Shown piece by piece: positions 28,606 to 38,754 of a DNA stretch of 50,392 nucleotides. Position numbers and translations under genes: made by a program. Source of the DNA: Legionellales bacterium (GTDB taxonomy: Bacteria; Pseudomonadota; Gammaproteobacteria; UBA1113); NCBI GenBank assembly GCA_002707205.1, contig PAMH01000019.1, positions 1 to 50,392 on the forward strand, given 5' to 3'. The notes beneath the pieces are model-generated. The model searched no databases, had not been told where the DNA came from, and was given only the letters and a program-made list of their open reading frames with translations. The stretch's first letter is position 1. Each line of letters starts with the position of its first letter.

Positions 28606-28652
28606 GTGTTGATTATTAATAGAGTAAAACTTATTAGATTAGAGAGTAAAGT

Positions 28653-29393
28653 TTGTCGAAGAATTTAATACCTAAGCATGTTGCTATTATTATGGATGGT
28701 AATGGCAGATGGGCAAAAAAACGTTTATTGCCCAGACCAGCAGGACATAAAGCTGGCTTAAAAGCAGCCAAAATAATCGTTGAAGCTGCTGCAGAGCAAG
28801 GTGTTGAATACCTCACTTTATTTGTCTTTAGCAGTGAGAATTGGCGTAGACCACCTATAGAAGTTGAAGCAATTTTAAAAACATTTGTTTCTGTATTAAC
28901 CTCTGATATTGATAAGCTACATCGAAATAATCTTAAATTGAAAGTCGTGGGTGATATTACAAGTTTTCCTGAAACTATTCAAAAAGCAATTGCTCATGCA
29001 GAATCATTGACAGCTCAAAATACGGGTATGACCGTGATCTTAGCTGCTAATTATGGTGGTTTATGGGATATTACACAGGCAAGCAAACAGCTTATTCGTA
29101 AAGTAATGCGTAATGAATTATCTATTGATGAGATTACAGAATCTCATTTTGCGCAGTGTCTTTCAACAAATACCATTCCTAATCCAGATTTATTTATACG
29201 AACTAGTGGAGAGCAACGTTTAAGTAACTTTTATTTATGGCAACTTTCTTACTCAGAGTTGTATTTTACCTCAACCGCATGGCCGGATTTTAATAAAGCC
29301 GAATTTCAAAAAGCATTAGATTTTTACGCTGGACGAGAGCGTCGCTATGGTTATGCGAGTGAACAACTGGAAGAAAAACATGTTAAAGTATAG
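28653..29393 (+). CDS. uppS: undecaprenyl pyrophosphate synthase
   Basis: UppS extends farnesyl diphosphate to the C55 carrier lipid used for peptidoglycan and LPS. The 246-residue protein has the catalytic IIMDGNGRWAKKR block, the FVFSSENWRRP segment and the C-terminal PDLFIRTSGEQRLSNF and ELYF motifs. The start is TTG (28653), preceded by AGAGAG; no in-frame ATG gives a full-length protein. It overlaps cdsA by 14 bases. Confidence 0.96.
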   Translation: MSKNLIPKHVAIIMDGNGRWAKKRLLPRPAGHKAGLKAAKIIVEAAAEQGVEYLTLFVFSSENWRRPPIEVEAILKTFVSVLTSDIDKLHRNNLKLKVVGDITSFPETIQKAIAHAESLTAQNTGMTVILAANYGGLWDITQASKQLIRKVMRNELSIDEITESHFAQCLSTNTIPNPDLFIRTSGEQRLSNFYLWQLSYSELYFTSTAWPDFNKAEFQKALDFYAGRERRYGYASEQLEEKHVKV

Positions 29394-30183
29394 GGTGTTG
29401 ACTGCAGCATTATTAATTCCGCTAGTAATTATTTTTGTTTTTTTTGTTCCATATGTATATTTTATTGCTGCTGCGATATTATTATTATTAGGTACCGCTT
29501 GGGAGTGGTGTGGGCTTATTGGATTATCATCTAAATTGTATCGTATGCTATATGTGCTGATTTTAGGTCTATTGACACTATCTGCTTATTATCTATTACC
29601 GTTATCAGTTATCTTTTATTTATCACTTTTATTTTGGTGTCTCGGCATTTTATTTCTTGCTAGTTTTCCTCGCGGCCAATCTTTTTGGAATAAGCACTTA
29701 TGGTTTAAATTAATAATTGGCGCTGTTATGTTAATTCCTTTTATAGATGCTTTATTATTTATTAAACTACAACAAAATAGTGCCACATGGTTTATGCTAA
29801 TTTTATTAATGGTATGGGCAGCAGATACAGGTGCATATTTTTCGGGTAAGCGGTGGGGTAAAAATAAACTAATACCTCAAGTTAGCCCTAATAAAACACG
29901 AGAAGGACTTTATGGCGGTATAGTATTATCCATGCTGGTGATATTGTTTTTTGCAGTATTGACTAAAAATCCTATTTTTTTGAATGCGTATTTTATCTGG
30001 GGATTAATCCTTTGTGTGATTTTTGCTGTGGCTGGAGATTTAATAGAAAGCGCAGTTAAGCGTTTTGCCAATGTTAAAGATAGTGGTAATATTTTACCAG
30101 GACATGGGGGATTATTAGATCGCCTCGATAGTTTAATTGCTGCACTGCCAATTTTTGCTTTGACCTTATGGTTATTTAGTTAA
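29380..30183 (+). CDS. cdsA: phosphatidate cytidylyltransferase
   Basis: CdsA makes CDP-diacylglycerol, the precursor of membrane phospholipids. The 267-residue integral membrane protein has about eight hydrophobic helices and the family signature near the C-terminus (SAVKRFANVKDSGNILPGHG, then LLDRLDS). The start is placed at ATG 29380, with GGAAG at 29369-29373, although an in-frame ATG exists at 29347 inside uppS. It overlaps the uppS end by 14 bases. Confidence 0.94.
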   Translation: MLKYRVLTAALLIPLVIIFVFFVPYVYFIAAAILLLLGTAWEWCGLIGLSSKLYRMLYVLILGLLTLSAYYLLPLSVIFYLSLLFWCLGILFLASFPRGQSFWNKHLWFKLIIGAVMLIPFIDALLFIKLQQNSATWFMLILLMVWAADTGAYFSGKRWGKNKLIPQVSPNKTREGLYGGIVLSMLVILFFAVLTKNPIFLNAYFIWGLILCVIFAVAGDLIESAVKRFANVKDSGNILPGHGGLLDRLDSLIAALPIFALTLWLFS

Positions 30184-30208
30184 GCAAAAGTGATACAAGG
30201 AGTAGATA

Positions 30209-31567
30209 TTGCTTTGGGGATTTTTTTGGTCATTATTAATGTTTTTGATTGTGATCACACTTTTAGTTGCCTTTCATGAATATGGACATTTTATTGTTGC
30301 GCGTGCATGCGGTGTAAAAGTCCTAAGATTTTCAATTGGATTTGGAAAAATATTATGGTCGCGTAACAGCAAAAAAGGCACAGAATTTGTTATTTCTATA
30401 TTACCTATTGGCGGTTATGTCAAAATGCTTGATGAGCGTGTAGCACCCGTTAAAAAAGAGGATTTGCCATTCGCATTTAATCGAAAATCGGTATTACAAC
30501 GTTCATTAATTGTATTAGCAGGTCCTTTTTTTAACTTCATTTTTGCGATTGCTGCATATTGGTTGATGTTAGTGATTGGGATAACTCATGTTGCACCAAT
30601 TGTTGGCGAAGTTGCACCTGGCTCAATTGCAGCAACAGCTGGAATAGAATCAGACCAAGAGTTTGTTGAAATTGGAAAAACTAAGATTCATTCTTGGCAA
30701 GATGTCAGTGTTGCATTGGTTAAAGAAATTGGTAATAAAACAGCATCTTTACCTATTGTTATGAAAGATAAAAATGGTATTTATCATTATAAGTTGATGC
30801 TTGGTAAATGGGCTTATAATGGGAGTGATGTTTATTTGCTTGAGAGTTTAGGTATTGCGCCTAGTGAACCCCTTATTCCGCCAATTATTGCTGCTGTTCA
30901 AAAAGACTCTCCAGCTGCAGGCGCAAAACTACGAACAGGAGATGAGGTAATTGCTATTGATGGTCAGTCAATAAAATCATGGCAAGCAATGGTTAAATAT
31001 ATTTCATCAAAGCCTAATCAATTAGTTCAGTTTACGATAAAGCGTAATAATAGTATAAGGCAATCTCCAGTAAAGATTGGCCAGCAACAGTTAAGAACGG
31101 GTCAAATGATTGGTTTTCTAGGTATTCAATCTAAGCAGCTCCCTTGGCCATCAAAAAATATTCGTCTAGAAAAATATTCGCCATTCAAAGCATTAGAAAT
31201 TGCTTTAAATAAAACGTACGACATGTCTATCACAACCTTGAAGTTGTTAGGCAAGATGTTAATAGGTGATATTTCTGTTAAAGGGTTAAGTGGTCCTGTT
31301 GGCATCGCACAAGGTGCCGGCTTTTCAGCGAGTTTAGGATTTGCGCATTTTTTATCCTTTCTTGCGCTGGTTAGTGTGAGTTTAGGTGTGTTAAATTTGT
31401 TGCCATTACCAATGCTTGATGGCGGTCATTTTTTATTCTTTATTATTGAAGCGATTATAAAACGGCCAATACCAGAAAAGGTGCAAGAATTCTGCATGAA
31501 AGTTGGCATTTTGCTACTCATTAGTGTAATGTTACTAGCTTTGTATAATGACCTATCGCGTTTTTGA
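30209..31567 (+). CDS. rseP: site-2 zinc metalloprotease RseP
   Basis: RseP cleaves anti-sigma factors and leftover signal peptides within the inner membrane. The 452-residue protein has the zinc motif HEYGH (23-27) in the first membrane helix, two PDZ domains in the middle (around VAPGSIAATAG and VQKDSPAAGAK), and the third zinc-ligand motif in LPLPMLDGGH near the C-terminus. The start is TTG 30209 with a strong AAGGAG site (30198-30203), 5 bases upstream. It is followed by bamA after 88 bases. Confidence 0.96.
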   Translation: MLWGFFWSLLMFLIVITLLVAFHEYGHFIVARACGVKVLRFSIGFGKILWSRNSKKGTEFVISILPIGGYVKMLDERVAPVKKEDLPFAFNRKSVLQRSLIVLAGPFFNFIFAIAAYWLMLVIGITHVAPIVGEVAPGSIAATAGIESDQEFVEIGKTKIHSWQDVSVALVKEIGNKTASLPIVMKDKNGIYHYKLMLGKWAYNGSDVYLLESLGIAPSEPLIPPIIAAVQKDSPAAGAKLRTGDEVIAIDGQSIKSWQAMVKYISSKPNQLVQFTIKRNNSIRQSPVKIGQQQLRTGQMIGFLGIQSKQLPWPSKNIRLEKYSPFKALEIALNKTYDMSITTLKLLGKMLIGDISVKGLSGPVGIAQGAGFSASLGFAHFLSFLALVSVSLGVLNLLPLPMLDGGHFLFFIIEAIIKRPIPEKVQEFCMKVGILLLISVMLLALYNDLSRF

Positions 31568-31655
31568 CGAGGCTTCATACAAAATACTTTGCGTGTGTAT
31601 TACTGACTTTATAAAAGCACTAATAATTAGGAAAAATTCAGGATAAATCATTAAG

Positions 31656-34019
31656 TTGACAAGTATGAGATATTGGAACAAGACTTTATTAACCTCATTA
31701 ATATCAGTATCTGTAGTGATGCCAGTGATGGCGGCAACAAACTTTACTGTTAAACAAATTGAAATCACAGGTAACCATCGTATATCTGATGGTACTATTT
31801 TAAATTATTTACCTATACATGTTGGTGATAAAGTATCGTCAGATGATACAGCTAAGATTATTCAAGCATTATATAAAACAAATTTTTTCACTAATGTGGC
31901 ATTAGAAAAACAGGGTAATACATTAATTGTTAAAGTGACAGAGCGTCCTACGATTGGAGATATCACCTTAAAAGGTAATGAATTAATTTCAAAAAAAGAT
32001 TTGAAAAAAGCATTAGCGGGATTAGGTGTTTCTGTTGGACAAGTTTATGACCAGTCTGTTATTGAAGGCGTCAAAGACTCTTTGGAAAAAGAATATTTTG
32101 ATCAAGGAAACTATGGTGCAACAGTTAATACCACAGTTGAAAAAGAGTCCGGTAACAGAGTTGGTTTGCATATTAATATTCATGAAGGTAAACCAGCTAA
32201 AATACGTGAAATTAAAATTATCGGCAATAAAGCTTATTCTGAAAAAGATTTATTAAAGCAATTTAAATTAACAACACCAAAAGCATGGGACTTTTTTACT
32301 AAAAGTGATCAGTATTCTAAACAGAAATTAGATGGTGATATTGAGACCTTGAAGTCTTATTATATGGATCGCGGTTATATCCAATTTAAGGTTGATTCCA
32401 CTCAAGTTGTTTTATCGCCTGATAAAGAAAACGTGGATATTGTTATTCATATTACAGAAGGGCCACAATATAAGTTAAAAAACTATAACTTTGAAGGTAA
32501 TCTTATTTATTCTGAAAGTAAGTTGAAAAAATTAGTCACGATTAAACCCGGCGAGATTTTTAATCGAAAAGAGGTGACAAATACGACAAAAATTTTAGGT
32601 ACTTACTACGGCCAGTATGGTTATGCTTTTGCTAAAATTACGCCAATTCCACATATTGATATGAAAAATCAAGAAGTCAGTATGACTTTCTTAATTGATC
32701 CAGGTAAAAAAATCTATGTACGTAGAATTACTTTTGAAGGTAATACAAAAACACAAGATCAAGTATTGCGACGCGAAATGCGCCAACAAGAAGGAGCATT
32801 AGTTGATACTGCTGATATTAAAGAATCAGAGCGTCGACTAAATATGCTAGGGTATTTTAAAGGCGTTAAAGTTGATACAGTGCCTGTGCCTGGTTCGGAT
32901 GATAAAGTAGATTTAGATGTTAAAGTTAAAGAAGCACCATCGGCAACTTTGACTTTAGGTGCGGGATATTCTGATACGGATGGTTTTTTAATCAATGCCG
33001 GCTATAATCAGCCTAATTTTTTAGGGACGGGTAAAAATTTAGGTATTAACTTTAATACCTCCGATTTCGAACGTTATTACAGCGTTAATTACTTTAATCC
33101 ATATTATACCAACAGTATGGGGCGTGGCTTTAATGTTTATGCTCAAACAGTTGATACCGATGCACATGATATTGATATTTCAACTTACGCGACGGATTCT
33201 TATGGCGCTAGTATGAGTTATTCGATGCCATTATCTGAAACTAATAACTTATCATTTGGTTATGGCTATGAAATTACAAAAGTAAAACTTGGCGATGATC
33301 CATCTGAAGAGTTAATTAACTTCATGAATGGTACAAATACATTACCATTACCGCCAGGAACAACTGCGGAGCGGGATTCTGAAACCTTTAATAACGTAAC
33401 TTTGAATGGGGGTTGGAATCAAATTAATTACGATCGAGGTATATTTCCGACTAAGGGTTATGCTCAAAGCGTTGGCCTTGAGTTAGACTTACCTGGAGGC
33501 GGAAGTAATCCACAATCATTTTATAAATTAAGTTATTTAGCCCACCTATATCAACCTATTGGTAAAGGTTTTATTATAACAGCAAGAGGTGAAACAGGAT
33601 TTGGTGATGGCCTAGGAAGCACTGATGCATTACCATTTTACGAAAATTATTATGCGGGTGGTATTGGCGTTCAAGGCGCGGTGCGAGGCTATGAAGGGTA
33701 CTCTATAGGTCCAAAGGACTCGAATGATGATACATATGGGGGTAACTTTTTGGTTGACGGAACGATCGGTTTGATTGTGCCTACGCCAATTGCGCCAGAT
33801 AGTTTTAGAACAACACTTTTTGTTGATTTTGGTAACGTGTATAATACCACAGATATACAAACAACAACTGATTCTGGCCCAATGCGCTTTTCAGCCGGTA
33901 TTGCCGCTGAATGGCGATCACCGATTGGGCCTTTAGTATTGAGTTTAGCTGAGCCGCTTAATCCGCAGCACGGTGATGATAAAGAAGTTTTACAGTTTAC
34001 TGTGGGAACATCTTTTTAG
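31656..34019 (+). CDS. bamA: outer membrane protein assembly factor BamA
   Basis: BamA inserts beta-barrel proteins in the outer membrane. The 787-residue protein has a signal peptide ending in PVMAA, five POTRA domains (about 25-420) and a C-terminal 16-strand barrel, with the conserved loop motif VRGYEGYSIGP near 675 and the final Phe (VGTSF) typical of outer-membrane proteins. The start is either TTG 31656 (AGGA 12 bases upstream) or ATG 31665; neither has ideal spacing. bamD lies far away in the same window (49057), as is usual. Confidence 0.97.
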   Translation: MTSMRYWNKTLLTSLISVSVVMPVMAATNFTVKQIEITGNHRISDGTILNYLPIHVGDKVSSDDTAKIIQALYKTNFFTNVALEKQGNTLIVKVTERPTIGDITLKGNELISKKDLKKALAGLGVSVGQVYDQSVIEGVKDSLEKEYFDQGNYGATVNTTVEKESGNRVGLHINIHEGKPAKIREIKIIGNKAYSEKDLLKQFKLTTPKAWDFFTKSDQYSKQKLDGDIETLKSYYMDRGYIQFKVDSTQVVLSPDKENVDIVIHITEGPQYKLKNYNFEGNLIYSESKLKKLVTIKPGEIFNRKEVTNTTKILGTYYGQYGYAFAKITPIPHIDMKNQEVSMTFLIDPGKKIYVRRITFEGNTKTQDQVLRREMRQQEGALVDTADIKESERRLNMLGYFKGVKVDTVPVPGSDDKVDLDVKVKEAPSATLTLGAGYSDTDGFLINAGYNQPNFLGTGKNLGINFNTSDFERYYSVNYFNPYYTNSMGRGFNVYAQTVDTDAHDIDISTYATDSYGASMSYSMPLSETNNLSFGYGYEITKVKLGDDPSEELINFMNGTNTLPLPPGTTAERDSETFNNVTLNGGWNQINYDRGIFPTKGYAQSVGLELDLPGGGSNPQSFYKLSYLAHLYQPIGKGFIITARGETGFGDGLGSTDALPFYENYYAGGIGVQGAVRGYEGYSIGPKDSNDDTYGGNFLVDGTIGLIVPTPIAPDSFRTTLFVDFGNVYNTTDIQTTTDSGPMRFSAGIAAEWRSPIGPLVLSLAEPLNPQHGDDKEVLQFTVGTSF

Positions 34020-34041
34020 TTTTTTTAAAAGGAGCAACAAT

Positions 34042-34563
34042 ATGAAAAAAGTAGCAGCAATTATTGCATCAGCAGGATTGTTAGTAGGAACGGCATTATT
34101 TGCAGCACAACCTGCTGCAAATAATGCAGGTAATATAAACATTGGTGTGGTTGATTTATCACAAGTATTGAAAAATAGTCCCCAAATGAAAAGTGCAGCT
34201 GAAAAGCTTAAAAAAGAATTTAAGCCAAGACAAGAAAAAATTCTAAGTGCACAAAAAACGTTTCAAGCTGACCAAGCTAAATTAAAGCGTAACGGTTCAG
34301 TTATGAGTGAAAGTGAGCTTGAAGATGCTAAAAATAAATTATCAGATGAAGGCAGAGATTTACAACGTATGCAGGAAGATTATCAACAAGATATTCAAAC
34401 TGCACAGCAACAAGCAATGCAAGGTGTATTAGCGCAAATTGATAAAATTGTACAGAATATTGCAAGCAAAGATCACTATGATGTGATTTTTCAGCGTAAT
34501 GGTGTCGCTTATGCTAGTTCTCGTGTTGATATCACTGCAGAGGTCATTAAAGCGCTTAAATAG
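34042..34563 (+). CDS. skp: periplasmic chaperone Skp (OmpH family)
   Basis: Skp holds unfolded outer-membrane proteins on the way to BamA. The 173-residue protein has a signal peptide ending in ALFAAQ, a beta strand (NIGVVDLSQVLKNSPQ), and a long charged helical hairpin (about 55-140) typical of the tentacles. ATG 34042 is preceded by AGGAG at 34031-34035. An in-frame ATG at 33973 would overlap bamA and spoil the signal peptide. It is followed by a perfect terminator. Confidence 0.93.
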   Translation: MKKVAAIIASAGLLVGTALFAAQPAANNAGNINIGVVDLSQVLKNSPQMKSAAEKLKKEFKPRQEKILSAQKTFQADQAKLKRNGSVMSESELEDAKNKLSDEGRDLQRMQEDYQQDIQTAQQQAMQGVLAQIDKIVQNIASKDHYDVIFQRNGVAYASSRVDITAEVIKALK

Positions 34564-34572
34564 TGCTTTTTG

Positions 34573-34605
34573 ATTAAAAAAGGCTGTATTTCAGCCTTTT
34601 TTAAT
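34573..34605. terminator. rho-independent terminator after skp
   Basis: ATTAAAAAAGGCTG (34573-34586) and CAGCCTTTTTTAAT (34592-34605) form a perfect 14-bp stem with a 5-base loop. The A-run before and T-run after the GC-rich core make it work on both strands. It lies 10 bases after the skp stop and 44 bases before lpxD. Confidence 0.85.
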
Positions 34606-34648
34606 TAAATTTGGCGTGTAATAAAAAGTTTTAATATTAGGAAGTTTG

Positions 34649-35680
34649 GTGAAGTCGTTTACCCTAGAAGAAATAGCAAAAGTTATTAATGCAGAAATTA
34701 AAGGCGATTCTAATAAAAAGATTATTGGTCTAGCGCCACTTAATAGTGCAGGAGAGGAACACTTAACTTTTTTAGATAACAGTAAGTATCGCAAATTTCT
34801 ACAAAATACGAAAGCGGGCGTTGTTATTTTACATCCTAAAGAGGCAGATGCTTGCCCTACAAATATGTTATTAACAGAACAACCCTATGTCGCTTATGCA
34901 AAAGTAGCCAGCATGTTTGCTTACGAACCAAGAATAAGTACGGGAATACATACATCATCAATAATAGGCGATGGCTGCCAAATTGCGTCATCTGCAAAAA
35001 TTGGTGCAAATGTTGTAATTGCTGATAATGTTAGTATTGGTGAAAATACAATTATTTATCCTGGGGTAGTTATTGGAGATGGTTGTAAAATTGGTGATAA
35101 TTGTGTGCTCTGGCCTAATGTAACTATCTATCATCATGTACAGATTTCAAACCACGTCATTATTCATAGTGGCGCTATTATTGGTTCAGACGGTTTCGGG
35201 ATGGCAAATGCGCAGGGGAAATGGTTAAAAATACCTCAGTTGGGTAGTGTCATGATTCATGAATCAGTTGAAATTGGTGCTAATACCACTATCGATAGAG
35301 GCGCATTAGGTGACACAATCATCGGAAAAGGTGTTAAGTTAGATAATCAAATTCAAATTGGACATAATGTTGAAATTGGTGAGCATACAGCAATTGCTGC
35401 GTGTTCTGGTGTTTCAGGCAGTACTAAAATTGGCAAATATTGTATGATTTCGGGTATGGTTGGGTTTACAGGACATTTTGAAATTGCTGACCGTGTTGTT
35501 ATAACTGGTATGACGATGGTATCTAAATCAATTAAAACGCCTGGTATTTATTCTTCAGGAACGAGTATTGAATCTCATAGTTCATGGCGGAAGAATGCAG
35601 TGAGATTTAAGCAATTAGATGCTATGGCTAAAAAAATTCAAAAATTAGAACAACTAGTTAATCAGATGGGAGAACAATAA
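34649..35680 (+). CDS. lpxD: UDP-3-O-(3-hydroxyacyl)glucosamine N-acyltransferase
   Basis: LpxD adds the N-linked acyl chain in the third step of lipid A synthesis. The 343-residue protein has the N-terminal uridine-binding domain ([21 protein letters not shown]), many hexapeptide repeats forming a left-handed helix, and the catalytic His region [23 protein letters not shown] 34649 is preferred because AGGA (34639-34642) lies 6 bases upstream; the TTG at 34646 is an alternative. It is the first gene after the terminator and is 2 bases from fabZ. Confidence 0.95.
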   Translation: MKSFTLEEIAKVINAEIKGDSNKKIIGLAPLNSAGEEHLTFLDNSKYRKFLQNTKAGVVILHPKEADACPTNMLLTEQPYVAYAKVASMFAYEPRISTGIHTSSIIGDGCQIASSAKIGANVVIADNVSIGENTIIYPGVVIGDGCKIGDNCVLWPNVTIYHHVQISNHVIIHSGAIIGSDGFGMANAQGKWLKIPQLGSVMIHESVEIGANTTIDRGALGDTIIGKGVKLDNQIQIGHNVEIGEHTAIAACSGVSGSTKIGKYCMISGMVGFTGHFEIADRVVITGMTMVSKSIKTPGIYSSGTSIESHSSWRKNAVRFKQLDAMAKKIQKLEQLVNQMGEQ

Positions 35681-35682
35681 GC

Positions 35683-36132
35683 ATGAACACGCTTGATATA
35701 CATAACGTATTGAAACATTTGCCGCATCGATATCCATTTTTGCTCATAGATAGAGTTTTAGATTATCAAGTTGGAAAATCGCTTGTTGCAATAAAAAATG
35801 TTACAATCAATGAACCATTTTTCTGTGGTCATTTTCCACAAAGGCCTGTTATGCCAGGTGTATTAATGCTTGAAGCTTTGGCGCAAGCTGCAGCAGTTTT
35901 AGCATTTGTCTCTACAGGAAGTGATCCTACGGGTGATGAGATTTATTACTTTGCCGCGATTGATAATGCACGGTTTAAACGTATTGTTGAACCAGGCGAT
36001 CAATTAAAATTAGAAATTGAAGTAACGAAAGTTCGAGGAGAACTCATGAAAGTACATGCTATTGCATCAGTTGATGGTGAAGTTGCTTGTACTGCTGATT
36101 TAATGAGTATGAGAAAAGGTAGTGAATCGTGA
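35683..36132 (+). CDS. fabZ: 3-hydroxyacyl-ACP dehydratase FabZ
   Basis: FabZ dehydrates 3-hydroxyacyl-ACP in fatty acid synthesis and competes with LpxA for the same substrate. The 149-residue hot-dog protein has the catalytic His in [13 protein letters not shown] and the Glu in MLEALAQAA, plus the start motif [13 protein letters not shown]. It sits between lpxD and lpxA; its TGA overlaps the GTG start of lpxA. Confidence 0.97.
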   Translation: MNTLDIHNVLKHLPHRYPFLLIDRVLDYQVGKSLVAIKNVTINEPFFCGHFPQRPVMPGVLMLEALAQAAAVLAFVSTGSDPTGDEIYYFAAIDNARFKRIVEPGDQLKLEIEVTKVRGELMKVHAIASVDGEVACTADLMSMRKGSES

Positions 36133-36899
36133 TACATCCAACGGCTATAATTGACCCAAAAGCAAAAATTGCTGACAATGTTGCGATTGGCCCATATTCA
36201 ATTATTGGTCCATATGTTTCAATAGATAGTGAAACAGTTGTTGGCCCCCATGTTGTTATTAATGGTCCTTGTCGAATAGGTAAAAAAAATCAATTTTTCC
36301 AGTTTGCATCAATTGGTGAAATACCCCAAGATAAAAAATTTCAAGGCGAAGAAACGTATCTAGAAATAGGTGATAATAATATTTTTAGAGAGTCATGTAC
36401 CATCAACCGAGGCACTGCACAAGGTGGCGGGGCTACACGAATTGGTAATGATAATCTGTTTATGGCTTATGTTCATATTGCGCATGATTGCAAAGTTGGC
36501 AATGGTACAATTTTCGCTAATAACGCATCGTTATCTGGACATGTAACCATTGATGATTACGCCATTCTTTCTGGTTTTTGTGCAGTGAGACAATTTACTT
36601 ATGTTGGTGCATACAGTTTTGTTGCTGGTGGCACAATGGTTGTTAAGGATGTTTTACCATATACGCTTGTTTCGGGTGATCCAGCTATGCCTTATGGTTT
36701 AAATTCAGTTGGGTTACAACGACATGGTTATTCGCCTGAAACAATATTAAATCTTAAACGTGCTTATAAAGTCATTTATCGTCAAGGCTTAACAAGTCAA
36801 GAATCATTAGAAAAATTAAATGGGTTAGCGCAAATTACCCCAGAAGTTGAGCAATTAATTAAAGCCATAGAACGTGCTGAACGGGGAATAGCACGCTAA
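36129..36899 (+). CDS. lpxA: UDP-N-acetylglucosamine acyltransferase
   Basis: LpxA starts lipid A synthesis by adding 3-hydroxyacyl to UDP-GlcNAc. The 256-residue protein begins [14 protein letters not shown], is built of hexapeptide repeats and has the catalytic His block [14 protein letters not shown]. Start is GTG 36129, overlapping the fabZ stop; the stop shares one base with the lpxB ATG. These overlaps indicate translational coupling across lpxD-fabZ-lpxA-lpxB. Confidence 0.97.
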   Translation: MIHPTAIIDPKAKIADNVAIGPYSIIGPYVSIDSETVVGPHVVINGPCRIGKKNQFFQFASIGEIPQDKKFQGEETYLEIGDNNIFRESCTINRGTAQGGGATRIGNDNLFMAYVHIAHDCKVGNGTIFANNASLSGHVTIDDYAILSGFCAVRQFTYVGAYSFVAGGTMVVKDVLPYTLVSGDPAMPYGLNSVGLQRHGYSPETILNLKRAYKVIYRQGLTSQESLEKLNGLAQITPEVEQLIKAIERAERGIAR

Positions 36900-38074
36900 T
36901 GGCTAAAAAACCTTTGTGTATTGCAATTGTCGCAGCAGAGGACTCAGGAGATATTTTGGGCGCAGACTTAATTATGGCGCTGCGCCAATATTATCCTGAT
37001 GCTAAATTTATCGGGGTTGCAGGTTCCCGAATGTTGTCTGTTGGATGTGAATCATTAATACCATTATCTAAACTCTCAGTGATGGGTATTATTGAGGTGC
37101 TCAAACAACTAAGGCAATTATTGAAGCTTCGCAATACAATTTGTGATTTTTTTATAAAAAATCCTCCTGATGTTTATATTGGGATTGATGCGCCAGATTT
37201 TAATTTGCCCATTGAAAAAAAACTTAAGTCTCAAGGTATTCCAACAGTTCATTATGTAAGCCCAACGATTTGGGCATGGCGCGAGAAACGTATTCATAAA
37301 ATAGCTAAATCTGTTGATATGATGTTAACCGTATTTCCTTTTGAAGCTGCTTTTTATGAGAAATATGGTATTCCGGTTAGATTTGTTGGACACCCACTTG
37401 CGGATAAATTACTGCCTAGCAACGATGTATCAGCATTACGAAAAAAATTATCATTACCTCAAAAAGCATTGGTCATTGCGCTGTTGTCTGGTAGTAGGAA
37501 AAGTGAACTAACACATATTGCCCCTAGTTTTATTCAGGCAGCTCAGCAAAGTTTACTAGAGAAGCCTGATTTGATTTTTATCACAGCTGCACCAAATCAA
37601 CAACGCGCTGATCAATTTAGACATCTACTTAATAAATATGCACCAAATTTATCAGTGACTATTTATATCGATCAATCGCGAGATGTGATAGCAGCAGCAG
37701 ATTTAGTTTTATTAGCTTCGGGTACTGCAACACTGGAAACATTATTACTTGGTAAGCCGATGATAGTGGGCTATAAAGTTCCTTGGTTGAATTATATAAT
37801 AGGTAAAATATTAATTAAAATTGATAAGTTTGCTTTACCGAATATTTTGGCCAGTGAGCATATCGTACCAGAATTTATTCAAACATGTTGTACAGCAGAC
37901 AACTTAAAAAATACATTGTTAGAACAACTTGCTAATTTACCGATGTCAGAAATGCTTGACATTAAATATGAAAAGATCAGAGAAGGTCTTAAGCGAAATG
38001 CAAGTGAACATGCAGCATACACCGTAAGTCAAATTATTGATGCGCATCAACATGCACAGAAAATAGAAATTTAA
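36899..38074 (+). CDS. lpxB: lipid-A-disaccharide synthase
   Basis: LpxB joins UDP-diacylglucosamine and lipid X into the lipid A disaccharide. The 391-residue GT-B glycosyltransferase has the N-terminal EDSGDILGADL and GVAGSRML motifs, IGIDAPDFNL, the VSPTIWAWREKR block and the C-terminal ASGTATLETLLLGKPMIVGYK donor site. It overlaps lpxA by 1 base and ends 90 bases before rnhB. Confidence 0.96.
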   Translation: MAKKPLCIAIVAAEDSGDILGADLIMALRQYYPDAKFIGVAGSRMLSVGCESLIPLSKLSVMGIIEVLKQLRQLLKLRNTICDFFIKNPPDVYIGIDAPDFNLPIEKKLKSQGIPTVHYVSPTIWAWREKRIHKIAKSVDMMLTVFPFEAAFYEKYGIPVRFVGHPLADKLLPSNDVSALRKKLSLPQKALVIALLSGSRKSELTHIAPSFIQAAQQSLLEKPDLIFITAAPNQQRADQFRHLLNKYAPNLSVTIYIDQSRDVIAAADLVLLASGTATLETLLLGKPMIVGYKVPWLNYIIGKILIKIDKFALPNILASEHIVPEFIQTCCTADNLKNTLLEQLANLPMSEMLDIKYEKIREGLKRNASEHAAYTVSQIIDAHQHAQKIEI

Positions 38075-38164
38075 AAAGTCAACAATGATTACGTAATGTA
38101 ATTAATATACAAGCTTGAACAAAACGTATTTGTTTAATATAAATTTTAAAGTACTAGGAAATAA

Positions 38165-38743
38165 ATGATGGAATACATTGTAGGTATTGATGAGGCTGGT
38201 CGTGGGCCATGGGCAGGGCCAGTAATTGCTGGTGCAGTTATCTTAGATCCTACACAGCCGATTGATGGCTTAAATGATTCAAAAAAAATATCTGAAAAAA
38301 AACGTCTCTTATTATCCGAAGAAATTAAAAACAAAGCATTGGCATGGGGTATTGGACGTGCTGATGCAGAAGAAATAGATAAATTAAATATTTTACAGGC
38401 AACATTTTTAGCGATGCAGCGGGCAGTTGATGCTTTAGCATTAACTGCTCAATTAGCATTAGTGGATGGACACTTAGTGCCGCCGTTGAATCTACCCGCG
38501 AGAGCAATTATTAAAGGTGATAGTACTGAGGCATGTATCAGTGCAGCCTCGATTATTGCAAAGGTTTCAAGAGATCAAGAAATGATTGCTTTAGAGGCAC
38601 AATATCCAGGTTATGGTTTTGCTAAACACAAAGGATATGGTACAAAATTACATCAGCAAGCATTATTTACTTTAGGGGCATGTAATATTCATCGGCGAAG
38701 TTTTAAACCAGTTGCTGTACAACTCAAGGAAAAGTTATCATAG
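38165..38743 (+). CDS. rnhB: ribonuclease HII
   Basis: RNase HII removes misincorporated ribonucleotides and RNA primers. The 192-residue protein has the [14 protein letters not shown] motif with the first catalytic acids, [17 protein letters not shown] and the [12 protein letters not shown] segment. ATG 38165 follows AGGA at 38156-38159; the adjacent ATG 38168 is an alternative. The lpxB-rnhB neighbourhood is common in gammaproteobacteria, usually followed by dnaE, which is not here. Confidence 0.96.
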   Translation: MMEYIVGIDEAGRGPWAGPVIAGAVILDPTQPIDGLNDSKKISEKKRLLLSEEIKNKALAWGIGRADAEEIDKLNILQATFLAMQRAVDALALTAQLALVDGHLVPPLNLPARAIIKGDSTEACISAASIIAKVSRDQEMIALEAQYPGYGFAKHKGYGTKLHQQALFTLGACNIHRRSFKPVAVQLKEKLS

Positions 38744-38754
38744 GTTGCTAGATT

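Noticed and set aside
31564-31590. TTGACG and TACTTT between rseP and bamA as a bamA promoter
   Set aside because: The spacer is 15 bases and the -10 match is weak; a sigma-E type promoter was not seen either.
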